Source of the DNA: an uncultured Ruminococcus sp.
Lineage (GTDB): Bacteria; Bacillota; Clostridia; Oscillospirales; Ruminococcaceae
Reading direction: 5' to 3'
Length of the DNA: 64,000 bases
NCBI GenBank assembly: GCA_946413815.1
Contig: CAMKMD010000015.1
Span: 1-64,000, forward strand
Shown in pieces: positions 39,214 through 48,734 of the stretch; position 1 is the stretch's first letter, and every line of letters begins with the position of its first letter. The notes beneath the pieces were generated by a model that saw only the letters and a list, made by a program, of their open reading frames with translations, was not told where the DNA came from and made no database searches. Position numbers and translations under genes: made by a program.

Positions 39214-39242
39214 TTGACACCTGTACAGAAATATGCTATACT
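39214..39242 (+). promoter_or_regulatory. Promoter of the acyltransferase gene
   Basis: TTGACA (39214-39219), 17-bp spacer, TATACT (39237-39242). Confidence 0.8.
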
Positions 39243-39308
39243 CTGGTGCTTCTATATAAACGTCAATATTTGCAAAGCTAAAAATCATATGAATCGAGGA
39301 TCATAAAA

Positions 39309-40340
39309 ATGCTTTTGAATAAGCTGAACTGGGGATACTTCTCAAAGTACCGTTCTCAACTATTCGGTATTTCAATTATTACAATAATGATATATCATTT
39401 TTGTGAACACGCACTTGACGCCCCTTCCGCCTTGCTGAGAAATATAGCAAAAATATATAATTTTGGCATTGGAAGCATCGGTGTTGAGATTTTCTTGTTT
39501 CTTTCGGGTATGGGACTGTATTTTTCCATGTCCAAAGATGATAACGTTCAGCGTTTTTACAGTAAACGCTTTAAACGGGTTCTGTTGCCTTATGTTTTGT
39601 GGGGTGCTGTTTTCTGGATCTGGAAAGATCTTATCATTTACAAATACCCAGTTTCTGATCTGATTCTCGATTTCACAACACTTTCATTCTGGCTCAAAGG
39701 CAATAAAAACCTCTGGTATGTCGCTTTTATTCTTGTTCTTTACCTTCTGTTTCCGTTGATACACAAGGCTTTGAACGACAAAAAACCGCACAGAAGTATC
39801 ATTTCATTTCTCCTTATCGTCATTTCTGTCGCAGCCACCATAGCTCTGCATTTCACTTTTCCGAAAGTATTTGATAATATAGAAGTTGCGCTTTTCCGAA
39901 TACCTGTCTTTATTCTCGGAACATACTACGGAAAAGCAGTAGCTGATAACAAGCCTTTCTCGGCCGGTGATGTTTTACTTCTCATCGGCGGAATTACAGG
40001 TAAACTTGCGATTGTATTTGAGAAGGCAGTCCTCGGAACTGATAAATTTCCCTCAAGACTCGCTCAGTTCCTTTACTCTCTGCTGATTATGGTGCTGCTG
40101 ATTCTCATCATACATAAATGCTTTGTAGCAAACAAGGCAGAAAGAATACTCGGCTTTTTCGGGAAGTATTCTTTCGAACTCTATATAACACACGTAACTT
40201 TAAGAACTATTATGAATGCTTACGGGTTTGTCACTTATAATCCTATCAACTATATCATGTGTATAGCACTTTCTGTCATAATAAGCGTTATACTCAGTAA
40301 ATCAGCCAATAAAGCTCTATCGATGAAGAAAACTGGCTAA
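39309..40340 (+). CDS. Acyltransferase-3 family membrane protein
   Basis: 343 aa with about ten membrane helices. The pattern FGIGSIGVEIFLFLSGMGLYFS and the following basic YSKRFKRVLLPY are typical of the OafA/NodX-type acyltransferase family that O-acylates cell-surface glycans. Base composition is slightly more AT-rich than its neighbours. Single gene with its own promoter and terminator, so the target glycan is unknown. Confidence 0.85.
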   Translation: MLLNKLNWGYFSKYRSQLFGISIITIMIYHFCEHALDAPSALLRNIAKIYNFGIGSIGVEIFLFLSGMGLYFSMSKDDNVQRFYSKRFKRVLLPYVLWGAVFWIWKDLIIYKYPVSDLILDFTTLSFWLKGNKNLWYVAFILVLYLLFPLIHKALNDKKPHRSIISFLLIVISVAATIALHFTFPKVFDNIEVALFRIPVFILGTYYGKAVADNKPFSAGDVLLLIGGITGKLAIVFEKAVLGTDKFPSRLAQFLYSLLIMVLLILIIHKCFVANKAERILGFFGKYSFELYITHVTLRTIMNAYGFVTYNPINYIMCIALSVIISVILSKSANKALSMKKTG

Positions 40341-40342
40341 GA

Positions 40343-40372
40343 AACAGAGGACGGCAGATGCCGTCCTCTGTT
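40343..40372 (+). terminator. Terminator of the acyltransferase gene
   Basis: AACAGAGGACGGC / GCCGTCCTCTGTT with a 4-base loop, followed by CTGTTC. Confidence 0.8.
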
Positions 40373-40531
40373 CTGTTCAATATACATATTACATTGATTC
40401 AGCATTATCATTCTCGTCTGAGATCCTCAGATACCAGGGAGCTGCATACCAATTATTGCGGTCAAATCATTTATCGCTTTACACTTTCTTATCGTCTCAT
40501 TACTGTTAATATATAAATTTATGATGCCGTA

Positions 40532-40561
40532 TTGACAAAATATGTGCAAATATGATATAAT
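40532..40561 (+). promoter_or_regulatory. Promoter of the 615-aa membrane protein gene
   Basis: TTGACA (40532-40537), 18-bp spacer, TATAAT (40556-40561). It lies in a 311-bp gene-free gap (40341-40651) that otherwise holds only the preceding terminator and AT-rich sequence. Confidence 0.75.
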
Positions 40562-40651
40562 AAGTAGAAATATTAATGCAGATCATGTGCGAGACCCTCT
40601 TATGATGTTTCACAAGCGCACTTCGATCAATTTATTTTTCTGGAGGCTAAA

Positions 40652-42499
40652 ATGACATCGTACGAAAGCACTGATTTTAACTGCGAACGAAAAGGCTATA
40701 TGTCCGCATGGTTAAATGCTATGATCTGGCTGGCAATGATACTCATGACAGTCATGAACTTAGTGGTACCCGTACTCAGAAATCTCGCAGCCGGAGACAG
40801 ACCTGTAGAAGGCATTAGGGCTGTTGCTCCGGTACTGCTGATCCTCGGTTTCGTCGGACTGTATTTTTCAGGCAGGACTATAAAAGATTCCGGATGGCAT
40901 TGTGCACTTCCGGCAATCAAGATGGCGGTCTACATCCCTCTCGTTGCTCTGACTGCTGTCCTTTGTTTGCCGGTCATATTCACTTCCTTCAGCGCTTGCA
41001 CCGGCACCTCGCTGATGGATAAGCTGTCTGAGCCGGATAACTGGAGATATTGCATTATTCCGGCTTTTACTCTCCTTTCCGTGTTCCTGCTTGGCTCGGC
41101 ACTCATAACCATGTGCTTTGCCCTCTGCAAGACCATCAAGGAGGGTACCGTTATAATTCCCTCCCGTCTCGCCGCAATTATTTCCGGCATATTACAGATC
41201 GTCAATATCTTTGTATTCCTGAAGTTATGCGGCCATCTGTTCCCCCTTGATCAGGCCGGTCACGTCAAAGACTGGATCGCTGCTTCTGTTTCAACTGCTT
41301 TCGGCGGTCTGTACAGCAGCAGATTCCTGCCTGTCTCAGATACAACTATAGGGATAAACGTATATATGACAGTTATTTCTCTTTTAATTATCGGTGTAGC
41401 CGTTGTAGGCTCCGCATTCGGCAGGATGTACCGTAACTTCAGCGAGACAATCGTTGATAAGGGCGACGGAAGAAACCGCCTTTCCTACACAGGATACTGT
41501 GTATGGTGTCAGGACTACAGTGTCCCCCTTTACTGGGTATACCGTATAAACTATGGCAAGGTACGCAAACCAAGTCAGAAGCTGCTTACTGATAACGGCT
41601 TTGACAAGCTGCGCAGCACCCTCGAATCCGGGAAGGTATATGACATCAATGTTGATTCTCTCCGCTCCGATTTTGTAATGTCGGGTTCTGCGAATCCTAT
41701 CGCTAATATCGATGAAAAGAAGATACCGGTCCATCACTGGTGCTGTCAGCGCTGCGGAATGACTATCTATGAGTCTCTCAGGGGTTATTCCGGTACTGAG
41801 CCTGCTTTTATCAAGATAGCAGGCCCGCCTTCTGAGGCAAAGAAGAATTTCTGCTCTCTGATTTTCCGTGAGTATGCTATGAAGTTCATGCGTCCGGAGA
41901 CTGCTGAATACATCTATTTCAGCAACATTGCTCTTCCCCAGAGCTCTGTAAAGCTGGAAAAGGCCATAGAAGCTTCCGCCGTTGTTCACACACCGCCTAT
42001 GACCTTCCGTTACAAGGACAGGTTTGCTGCTATATCTCTGCTTTCTGATAACGCAGTATCATGTGATGTGCAGCCTAAGGATGTTGTAATGGTCTTTATC
42101 GATGCGGCAGAATTTATTAAGGGTTCCGGTTATTTTGCAAGCGTTATTGATGCGGCTGAGACCATCAGGGCTCTGAATGTCAAGGTAAGCCGTATTGTTA
42201 TCGCCGTATCAGACTTCGATATCATCGGAAGACCCGAGGTGGCAAACAGATGTACTGCTATGGATAATCCCGGCAAGAGTTCTGCAAGAAACAATGCTTT
42301 CAGGAATTTCTTCAAAAGCAGAAATGCTGATGTATTCGATGACCTCTGGAACGAATGCAAGAGCAAATGCGACAAGGTCGAGATAGTCGGCCATACATCA
42401 GCCCTTCCTGTTTCTATGAGAAAAAAAGGAGATAAGGCCTCTGTCTCAAAGTTTACCCCCCGCCATATCACCGAGACACTCGATGTGCTCATCGGTTAA
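40652..42499 (+). CDS. Membrane protein with zinc-ribbon-like cysteines and a degenerate P-loop domain
   Basis: 615 aa. Five or six membrane helices occupy residues ~1-260. Then come CVWC and, about 80 residues later, CCQRC, a possible zinc ribbon. A C-terminal alpha/beta domain follows, starting at IAGPPSEAKKNF, which sits where a Walker A loop would but lacks the Gly-Lys-Ser/Thr ending. Strands VVMVFIDA and IVIAVSDFDII then resemble GTPase Walker B and NKxD-like positions. It recalls TRAFAC-type GTPase-like proteins that have lost nucleotide-binding residues. Function unknown. Single gene. Confidence 0.6.
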   Translation: MTSYESTDFNCERKGYMSAWLNAMIWLAMILMTVMNLVVPVLRNLAAGDRPVEGIRAVAPVLLILGFVGLYFSGRTIKDSGWHCALPAIKMAVYIPLVALTAVLCLPVIFTSFSACTGTSLMDKLSEPDNWRYCIIPAFTLLSVFLLGSALITMCFALCKTIKEGTVIIPSRLAAIISGILQIVNIFVFLKLCGHLFPLDQAGHVKDWIAASVSTAFGGLYSSRFLPVSDTTIGINVYMTVISLLIIGVAVVGSAFGRMYRNFSETIVDKGDGRNRLSYTGYCVWCQDYSVPLYWVYRINYGKVRKPSQKLLTDNGFDKLRSTLESGKVYDINVDSLRSDFVMSGSANPIANIDEKKIPVHHWCCQRCGMTIYESLRGYSGTEPAFIKIAGPPSEAKKNFCSLIFREYAMKFMRPETAEYIYFSNIALPQSSVKLEKAIEASAVVHTPPMTFRYKDRFAAISLLSDNAVSCDVQPKDVVMVFIDAAEFIKGSGYFASVIDAAETIRALNVKVSRIVIAVSDFDIIGRPEVANRCTAMDNPGKSSARNNAFRNFFKSRNADVFDDLWNECKSKCDKVEIVGHTSALPVSMRKKGDKASVSKFTPRHITETLDVLIG

Positions 42500-42513
42500 G
42501 ATCTATCACTGTG

Positions 42514-42540
42514 CCGCCGGCTATTGTCCGGCGGTTTTCT
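42514..42540 (+). terminator. Terminator of the membrane protein gene
   Basis: CCGCCGG (42514-42520) and CCGGCGG (42528-42534), then TTTTCTTATTT. Confidence 0.8.
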
Positions 42541-42584
42541 TATTTCCCGATGTTAATTAAGTACAAAATCCAGCAACAAAAGAG

Positions 42585-42612
42585 TTGACATATCGTCAAA
42601 TACTGATATAAT
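42585..42612 (+). promoter_or_regulatory. Promoter of the C-type lectin/dockerin gene
   Basis: TTGACA (42585-42590), 16-bp spacer, TATAAT (42607-42612). The leader contains a CCCCC/GGGGG pairing ending just before AAGGAGG. Confidence 0.75.
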
Positions 42613-42692
42613 AAAAATGTCAGACTATAAATCCCCCCTCACCTGACTCTGACTACACTCCACTACGGGGGCAAAAAAGGAGGTACCAACCA

Positions 42693-45600
42693 ATGGTAAC
42701 AAAAGCCAAAAGGATCCTGTCTGCTGTGACTTCCGCTGTGATTGTTTCAACTCAGCTTCTATGTCCGGCGCAGGCTGCTGTATCTGCGGCAGATACAGGA
42801 TCAGACACAGCACTTATCAGTACAAACAGCGGAAAAACCTACCCTACTCCATACTTTATGGGAAGCAGGACTGTCATTGACACGTTAGACGGCGAAACTG
42901 TCCCGCTCAGCGTCTTGCTTGATGACGAGGACATGGGAGATGAACCGTATTTCAAATCAGCAAGCATACTTGTGACACTTGATTCAAGACTGATGGTCAA
43001 GAATGTGCGAAAGGGCGACACTGACGGAACCTGCGATATGACATTTATCAGTAAGGAGATGGGCTATCACGGAGAAGGAAGTGTCTACAACATCTCTGTT
43101 CAAGGTCAGACAGACGTCGGAAGGAACGGTGTATTCGCAACTTTTGATGTCATACTCCCGTCCGACACAAAACCCGGTGATGTTTTCTGGATGGATGTCT
43201 GCAGGGTAAACGGAATGGACAGCTACTGGTCTGGAAGCAGCGATAAGTACGACTTCAATGACTATGGATTTATCGACCATATCATAAATCACGCCATTTC
43301 CGGAGAACGCAGCAAGGATGATCCATACCTTGCGGGCACCGGTCATGAAGGATATGTTACACTTGCAAAGCCTGCGGACAAGGGTGACAGCTCTGCTGTT
43401 ATCGATGTTTCTACTGCTGTTACAACAAAGACTGAAACAGTCACTACATCCACTGAAGCCGCCACGACTTTAGCTGCTGCTACGGAAACAACCGCTGAAC
43501 CCACATTGGCTCCACCTGATGTTCCTGAACTGCCTACGTTCCCTGACGAACCAAGCGATACCGAAACTACAGCCACATCAACTACAGCAACTTCTGCTGT
43601 TACAACGTCAAAAGCAGTTTCATTCACAACTAAAGCCACTGTAACAACAAAAGCCTCGCCAACTACGACCAAAGCTTTGCCAACTACGACCAAGGCTTCT
43701 CCTGCAACGACCAAAGCAGTGACCACAAAGAAGCCTGATGTCGCAACAACAGTTTCTCCAGTAACTACGAAGGCCGCTCCTGCTGTAACTGAGACTCCAG
43801 CTGTGACAGAGAAAGTACCTGCAGTCACTACCACACCTCCTGCAGTTATAAACTCTTATCTTGCACTGGACAAGGGCATGACATGGACAGAAGCAGAGGA
43901 CTACTGCGAGAAGTTAGGCGGCCACCTTGCTGTTATTACATCCCCTGAGGAGATGAAGGCTGTTCTCAACGCCATACAGGTCAGCTCCTCACAGAAGGCT
44001 TATTACTGGCTGGGCGGAAGAAGAAATGACAGCGGTGATTTCGAATGGATAACCGGCGAACCAATGGTTTATACCAACTGGTGCAACGATGAGCCTGATA
44101 ATCCGAAAGAAACATGTTTAATGACAAACAGAGACGGCGCATGGTACGACAGCACTGAGATCAGCAATACTGCCTCAGCTAATGACATGGGATTCATTTG
44201 TGAATGGGAAAGCGGAGCGGCACCTGTAATTCCGCCCGAACCATCCGAGCCGCCTAAGCCGCGCAGACTTGATATAGACGGCGAGATGAAGGTCACAGAA
44301 ATGAACATCCAGCAGATCAAGGATGCTGGTATCAATCTTGACGACCCCTCCAACTACCATGTATTCAAGTATGAGACCAGGATGGAGTTCGAGGCTTCTG
44401 CGATCCTTATCAACAAGTACGAGATCAAGCCTGTAAACGGCAACGCAAAGGGCAGTGAGTACTGCGATATCTATGTAAACGGCGAATCTGTACCGGTCGT
44501 ATACCACACCGAGACCGAGCACGAAGAGATGTTCATGATTATAAGAGGCGAATGCAAATGGCTGAAGGAGTTCTATGACGTTGAACTGCTTGTGTTCAAT
44601 CGTGACGATAAGGAAGAGCTTACAGACTGCGAAGCCATACTGGATGTCCCTTCAGGCCTTACTCTTATGAACTGCCAGGCAAAACAGGAGCTCGGTACTC
44701 TGCAGCCAAGGAAAGCCATGGATGTACATTGGTATGTCCGCGGCGACAAGGCAGGAGACTATGTTCTTACTTCCGTATTCAAGGGTAAAAACCGCGGAAA
44801 AGAGTTCAAGTACGATTTCAAGTCCAGGAATACACTCCACGTCTATGCAGGAAACGCGCTGAAGATGACCATTGAACTTCCGAGATACTCAGCATTCGGC
44901 ACAGACTATATGGCTACAATTACATTTGAGAATGTGTCCAATAAGCCTATATACAATGTTGAGCACACTATTTTCAATATAACACAGGGTTCAAAGCTCA
45001 CAAAGCGCAAGTACATAAACGGCCAGCTCGAATCAGAATCGGTAGAGACCCACCTGCTCCAGACTAAGGACGTAAATCAGAGCTACGAAGTGGGGCAGCT
45101 CAATCCGGGCGACAAGATCGTAGCCGAGATAACCATACATGATATCTGGAAATCAATCCTGCAACAGGAGATCGAGGATAAGAAACTTGCAGCTGACTGG
45201 ATAGTGCTCCTGACCTGCTGGTCTAAGAATCCCTATATCGTAGGTTTTAATAAGATCGCTTCCATCTACAGCACCATACTCGAAAACATAGTTGTTGTAC
45301 ACGTACTTAAAAACGTTTCTGTGGCTACGCTCCCCGGATCCACGACTCAGATACCCTATGAAGTCATTGTTATAGACAACAGCGATGAACACGCACACGA
45401 TCTCGTGACAGAGGTAGCAAAGGATCTTGGACTCGACCTGCTCAGCGATGTGGATTTCCTGCCCATATCACTTGGCGCCGATATCTTTCGTCTGTATGAT
45501 GATCTCAGGAACGCCGAGAATACTGACGACGTTGTGAGCGCATGGACCGATTTCGGTCTTTCTCGTTTGGATGAAACCGGCGTAGGTTCAGCAATCAAGA

Positions 45601-46667
45601 CTCTGTTCGAGGATTACTACTACAGGATCGAGGCTCCGGAGCCCGGTGCAGATGTGTTCTTCTATACCGTAAGGCGTGAGAGATGGCCTGCCACCAAGAA
45701 GGCCGGAGCTGAGCTATACAATCAGGATTTCGACATCGAAGTGCTCAGCGGTGATTACACCGTTGACGAAGAAGGAAAATACGTATTTACAACCGGCGCA
45801 CTTGTAAAGGTCACACCTAAGGTCCCTGATATTGATGCCTATATCTGCGTTAAATCAAGCGACGGAAAGCAGAACCAGAATATAAGTGTCCACACAGTTG
45901 ACAAGCATGAATGCAGCGGAAAATACACAGTATTGGCTCCTCCTTCTGACGGAGACGGCGCAATAGCTGCCTGCTTCTGTGATACCTGCCATGAGCTTCT
46001 CGACTGCACTTTTATCCACAAGGATGCCACAGCAATGCTCAGGAACGGCCACAGCTATCAGGATATAAGAATGGCCATTGAAGACGCAGCAGCTCTTGAT
46101 GACAAGACCCTCTGCATCTTTGGTAATGTGGATATCCTTGAAGATACAGTTGTGCCGGATGATGTCACCCTTGTCATCTCACCGGATACTGTCATTAACG
46201 AAAAGGACGGCGCAAGACTTATTGATGACGGCGATTACAAGGATTTCAGCGGATTCAATTATGACCTGAGCAGTAACAGACCTGCTGCAACCAATGCCCC
46301 TGTAACAACTGCCGCCACAGTACCGGCAACAACTACAGAGACCGCACCTGTTGCAGAACCAACTACAACATCAGGAAGCAGTGAACCACCTCTTGTAAAG
46401 CCTGAGGTAACAACAGGAGACATCAACGATGACGGTATGATTGACTCCTCTGATGCTTCCCTGATACTTGAGCACTATGCTTCCCTTTCTACCGGTGCAG
46501 ACGGTATCTTCTCATCAAGGCAGAAAGCTGCCGGAGATGTTGACAGCAACGGAAAGATAGATTCTTCCGATGCTTCTGTATTACTTGGCTACTATGCCTA
46601 CATCTCCACAAATGAGGGATACATCACAATTCCTGATTTCTTGCTGATTATATCAAAGACTGAATAA
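42693..46667 (+). CDS. Large secreted protein: beta-sandwich domain, Thr-rich linker, C-type lectin domain, C-terminal dockerin
   Basis: 1,324 aa. Signal peptide 1-30. An N-terminal beta domain (~45-230) contains FDVILPSDTKPGDVF, like the small protein at 12748. A Thr/Lys/Pro-rich linker of ~150 residues (repeats of TTTKA) follows. A C-type lectin fold (~385-505) shows KGMTWTEAEDYCEKLGGHLA, YYWLGGRR, EPDNP and GFICEWE. A long central region of beta domains follows. A second Thr-rich linker precedes a type I dockerin (~1245-1320) with two loops, GDINDDGMIDSSDAS and GDVDSNGKIDSSDAS. It is likely a cell-surface or cellulosome-attached adhesin or glycan binder; catalytic motifs were not seen. Confidence 0.85.
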   Translation: MVTKAKRILSAVTSAVIVSTQLLCPAQAAVSAADTGSDTALISTNSGKTYPTPYFMGSRTVIDTLDGETVPLSVLLDDEDMGDEPYFKSASILVTLDSRLMVKNVRKGDTDGTCDMTFISKEMGYHGEGSVYNISVQGQTDVGRNGVFATFDVILPSDTKPGDVFWMDVCRVNGMDSYWSGSSDKYDFNDYGFIDHIINHAISGERSKDDPYLAGTGHEGYVTLAKPADKGDSSAVIDVSTAVTTKTETVTTSTEAATTLAAATETTAEPTLAPPDVPELPTFPDEPSDTETTATSTTATSAVTTSKAVSFTTKATVTTKASPTTTKALPTTTKASPATTKAVTTKKPDVATTVSPVTTKAAPAVTETPAVTEKVPAVTTTPPAVINSYLALDKGMTWTEAEDYCEKLGGHLAVITSPEEMKAVLNAIQVSSSQKAYYWLGGRRNDSGDFEWITGEPMVYTNWCNDEPDNPKETCLMTNRDGAWYDSTEISNTASANDMGFICEWESGAAPVIPPEPSEPPKPRRLDIDGEMKVTEMNIQQIKDAGINLDDPSNYHVFKYETRMEFEASAILINKYEIKPVNGNAKGSEYCDIYVNGESVPVVYHTETEHEEMFMIIRGECKWLKEFYDVELLVFNRDDKEELTDCEAILDVPSGLTLMNCQAKQELGTLQPRKAMDVHWYVRGDKAGDYVLTSVFKGKNRGKEFKYDFKSRNTLHVYAGNALKMTIELPRYSAFGTDYMATITFENVSNKPIYNVEHTIFNITQGSKLTKRKYINGQLESESVETHLLQTKDVNQSYEVGQLNPGDKIVAEITIHDIWKSILQQEIEDKKLAADWIVLLTCWSKNPYIVGFNKIASIYSTILENIVVVHVLKNVSVATLPGSTTQIPYEVIVIDNSDEHAHDLVTEVAKDLGLDLLSDVDFLPISLGADIFRLYDDLRNAENTDDVVSAWTDFGLSRLDETGVGSAIKTLFEDYYYRIEAPEPGADVFFYTVRRERWPATKKAGAELYNQDFDIEVLSGDYTVDEEGKYVFTTGALVKVTPKVPDIDAYICVKSSDGKQNQNISVHTVDKHECSGKYTVLAPPSDGDGAIAACFCDTCHELLDCTFIHKDATAMLRNGHSYQDIRMAIEDAAALDDKTLCIFGNVDILEDTVVPDDVTLVISPDTVINEKDGARLIDDGDYKDFSGFNYDLSSNRPAATNAPVTTAATVPATTTETAPVAEPTTTSGSSEPPLVKPEVTTGDINDDGMIDSSDASLILEHYASLSTGADGIFSSRQKAAGDVDSNGKIDSSDASVLLGYYAYISTNEGYITIPDFLLIISKTE

Positions 46668-46688
46668 AACGGCTGAATGACATAATAA

Positions 46689-46719
46689 AAGGGCTGTCCC
46701 CTCTGCAAGGACAGCCCTT
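46689..46719 (+). terminator. Terminator of the lectin/dockerin gene
   Basis: AAGGGCTGTCC / GGACAGCCCTT stem followed by CTCTTTT. Confidence 0.85.
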
Positions 46720-46749
46720 CTCTTTTACTATGTTCGAATGATATAAAAA

Positions 46750-46771
46750 ACCCCGCTGAAATCAGCGGGGC
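46750..46771 (-). terminator. Terminator of tRNA-Arg
   Basis: CCCCGCTGA / TCAGCGGGG stem, followed on the minus strand by TTTTTTAT. Confidence 0.8.
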
Positions 46772-46779
46772 TGTCTTGG

Positions 46780-46853
46780 CGTGCCTGGAGGGATTCGAAC
46801 CCCCGACCTACTGGTTCGTAGCCAGTCACTCTATCCGGCTGAGCTACAAGCAC
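46780..46853 (-). tRNA. tRNA-Arg(ACG)
   Basis: Minus-strand cloverleaf. Acceptor GTGCTTG pairs with CAGGCAC (one G-T), anticodon stem ACTGG/CCAGT with loop CTACGAA gives anticodon ACG (read as ICG), and the T-loop TTCGAAT is present. CCA is not encoded. Confidence 0.95.
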
Positions 46854-46986
46854 ACTCACAACGATATATATTATAGCACGTTCAAGCGGCTTTGTCAACG
46901 GTATTTCAGAAATTCGTCAATTTGCACTATTTTGCTTTGATAATGTAGCGAGACAGCTAAATTAAGTATAAATATATAATTTCTTC

Positions 46987-47015
46987 TTGACAAGATATCA
47001 TCTGCGTGGTATAAT
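46987..47015 (+). promoter_or_regulatory. Promoter of the tRNA-Lys/tRNA-Ala pair
   Basis: TTGACA (46987-46992), 17-bp spacer, TATAAT (47010-47015), 12 bp before tRNA-Lys. Confidence 0.85.
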
Positions 47016-47026
47016 AATTATTGTAT

Positions 47027-47102
47027 GAGACATTAGCTCAGTCGGTAGAGCATACGCCTTTTAAGCGTAGGGCCGAGGGTTCAAGTCCCTCATGTCTCAC
47101 CA
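47027..47102 (+). tRNA. tRNA-Lys(TTT)
   Basis: Acceptor GAGACAT/ATGTCTC, anticodon stem TACGC/GCGTA with loop CTTTTAA giving TTT, and an encoded CCA at 47100-47102. Confidence 0.96.
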
Positions 47103-47142
47103 GTGTGAGGCACGCAGTGCGTGCTTCACGCTAAATACCAAT

Positions 47143-47218
47143 GGGGCATTAGCGCAGTTGGGAGCGCACCACACTGGCAGTGTGGGGGTCAGGGGTTCAA
47201 GTCCCCTATGCTCCACCA
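47143..47218 (+). tRNA. tRNA-Ala(GGC)
   Basis: Acceptor GGGGCAT/ATGCTCC, anticodon stem CCACA/TGTGG with loop CTGGCAG giving GGC, and an encoded CCA at 47216-47218. Co-transcribed with tRNA-Lys. Confidence 0.95.
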
Positions 47219-47223
47219 TTCAG

Positions 47224-47252
47224 CCCCGGTAGTTTTCTATCGGGGCATTTTT
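47224..47252 (+). terminator. Terminator of the tRNA-Lys/Ala operon
   Basis: GCCCCGGTAG / CTATCGGGGC stem followed by ATTTTTG. Confidence 0.85.
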
Positions 47253-47346
47253 GGGAGTGAATAGTGAGCGCGTCGGTCTGACCGGCGGAGTTCTCTGTTC
47301 ACTTTTCGTTATTATGATAGATAATCTGTGAGCGGAGGAATCTCAG

Positions 47347-48669
47347 ATGAGCAAATTCAGAAAACAGCACATGGCTATAGACTGGTATGACATGATAGAT
47401 ACTGAAAGCACCTCCCCTATCAAGGACGCGCCTTTAAAGGACAAGGCTGCACTCGTCGGCAGACTCGGAATGATGATGCTCTCTGTCGGCACGGCCGCCT
47501 GGAGGGTCAGAGCTTCTATGAACAAGCTTTCACGTGCTCTTGGTATCGTGTGCACAGCTGATATCGGACTTATGTCAATAGAATATACCTGTATTGCTGA
47601 CGGCGAGACAAGCACTGGCGCATTCACGCTGAGTACGACCGGTATCAATACAGACAAACTCAACGCTCTGGAAGACTTTGCTGACGGCTTTGAAGAGAGG
47701 GCGGGCAAATACTCCTCCGAGCAGTTTCACAGGATACTCGACAAGATACAGAGTATGCCCGCCAACTACAAGCCTATTTCGCTGGCGCTTGCTTCTGCAC
47801 TTGCCTGCGCGGCTTTCACATTTCTCCTCGGAGGCGGTACAGTTGAGATGATATGCGCATTTCTCGGTGCAGGTATAGGCCAGTTCGTGAGAAAGCTTCT
47901 TATCGACAGACACATTACACTCCTTGCCAACGTTACAGCGGGTGTAGCTGCAGCCTGTGCGACCTACATCGGATGTCTCAGGCTTGCTGAGCTGTTCCTT
48001 GGTGTTCCTCAGATACACCGGGCAGGATATATATGCGCAATGTTGTTTATTATCCCCGGTTTTCCTCTTATCACCGGCGGACTTGACCTGGCAAAGCTCG
48101 ACCTCAGGTCAGGTATAGAACGCACCACCTACGCCCTGATGATAATAGTAACAGCCACGCTTACAGGCTGGGTCGCTGCACTTGCGCTTGGTTTCTCCCC
48201 TTCAGAATTCGATGAACCGGCCATGTCACCTGTTATACGCTGCATCCTGCGTATGATAGCAAGTTTCTGCGGCGTTTACGGATTCTCCTTTCTCTATAAC
48301 AGCCCTCAGAAAATGGCTGTCACAGCAGGCCTTATCGGGATGATCGCAAATACGCTGAGGCTTGAGCTTATCGAATTCACAAGTATCCCGATGGGTGTTG
48401 CTGCATTCATAGGGGCTCTGTGTGCCGGACTTCTGGCTTCTGCAATCAAGCGTTTCATCGGATATCCGAGAATTACACTTACTGTTCCCTCTATCGTTAT
48501 AATGGTGCCGGGACTGTTCATGTACAAAGGTGTTTACTTCCTTGGCTTCGGCGAGACATCTGAAGGCGCTGCATGGCTCACGAAGGCTGTTCTCCTTGTT
48601 CTCGCACTTCCCCTCGGACTTATATTCGCACGTATCTTCACTGATAACAATTTCCGTAAGAGCAGCTGA
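47347..48669 (+). CDS. Threonine/serine exporter family protein (ThrE-like)
   Basis: 440 aa. A soluble N-terminal domain of ~130 residues (DUF1212 type, GRLGMMMLSVGTAAWRVRASM) is followed by ten membrane helices. The first five belong to the ThrE half and the last five to the DUF3815 half (LRLELIEFTSIPMGVAAFIGALCAG, VPGLFMYKGVYFLG). Both halves are fused in one protein, as in Corynebacterium ThrE, whereas many Firmicutes encode them separately. It probably exports threonine or serine. Confidence 0.88.
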   Translation: MSKFRKQHMAIDWYDMIDTESTSPIKDAPLKDKAALVGRLGMMMLSVGTAAWRVRASMNKLSRALGIVCTADIGLMSIEYTCIADGETSTGAFTLSTTGINTDKLNALEDFADGFEERAGKYSSEQFHRILDKIQSMPANYKPISLALASALACAAFTFLLGGGTVEMICAFLGAGIGQFVRKLLIDRHITLLANVTAGVAAACATYIGCLRLAELFLGVPQIHRAGYICAMLFIIPGFPLITGGLDLAKLDLRSGIERTTYALMIIVTATLTGWVAALALGFSPSEFDEPAMSPVIRCILRMIASFCGVYGFSFLYNSPQKMAVTAGLIGMIANTLRLELIEFTSIPMGVAAFIGALCAGLLASAIKRFIGYPRITLTVPSIVIMVPGLFMYKGVYFLGFGETSEGAAWLTKAVLLVLALPLGLIFARIFTDNNFRKSS

Positions 48670-48683
48670 GCTCTGAGGATGAT

Positions 48684-48715
48684 AAAAGGCTTCCGGATTG
48701 CTCCGGAAGCCTTTT
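48684..48715. terminator. Bidirectional terminator
   Basis: Perfect 14-bp stem AAAAGGCTTCCGGA / TCCGGAAGCCTTTT between thrE-like and the converging dockerin gene. Confidence 0.9.
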
Positions 48716-48734
48716 CTTATGGTTTGAAAATTTA

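Noticed and set aside
43600..43850. Repeat region as a CRISPR-like or tandem-repeat array
   Set aside because: The periodicity comes from codons of a Thr/Lys/Pro-rich protein linker; units are irregular and have no spacer structure.
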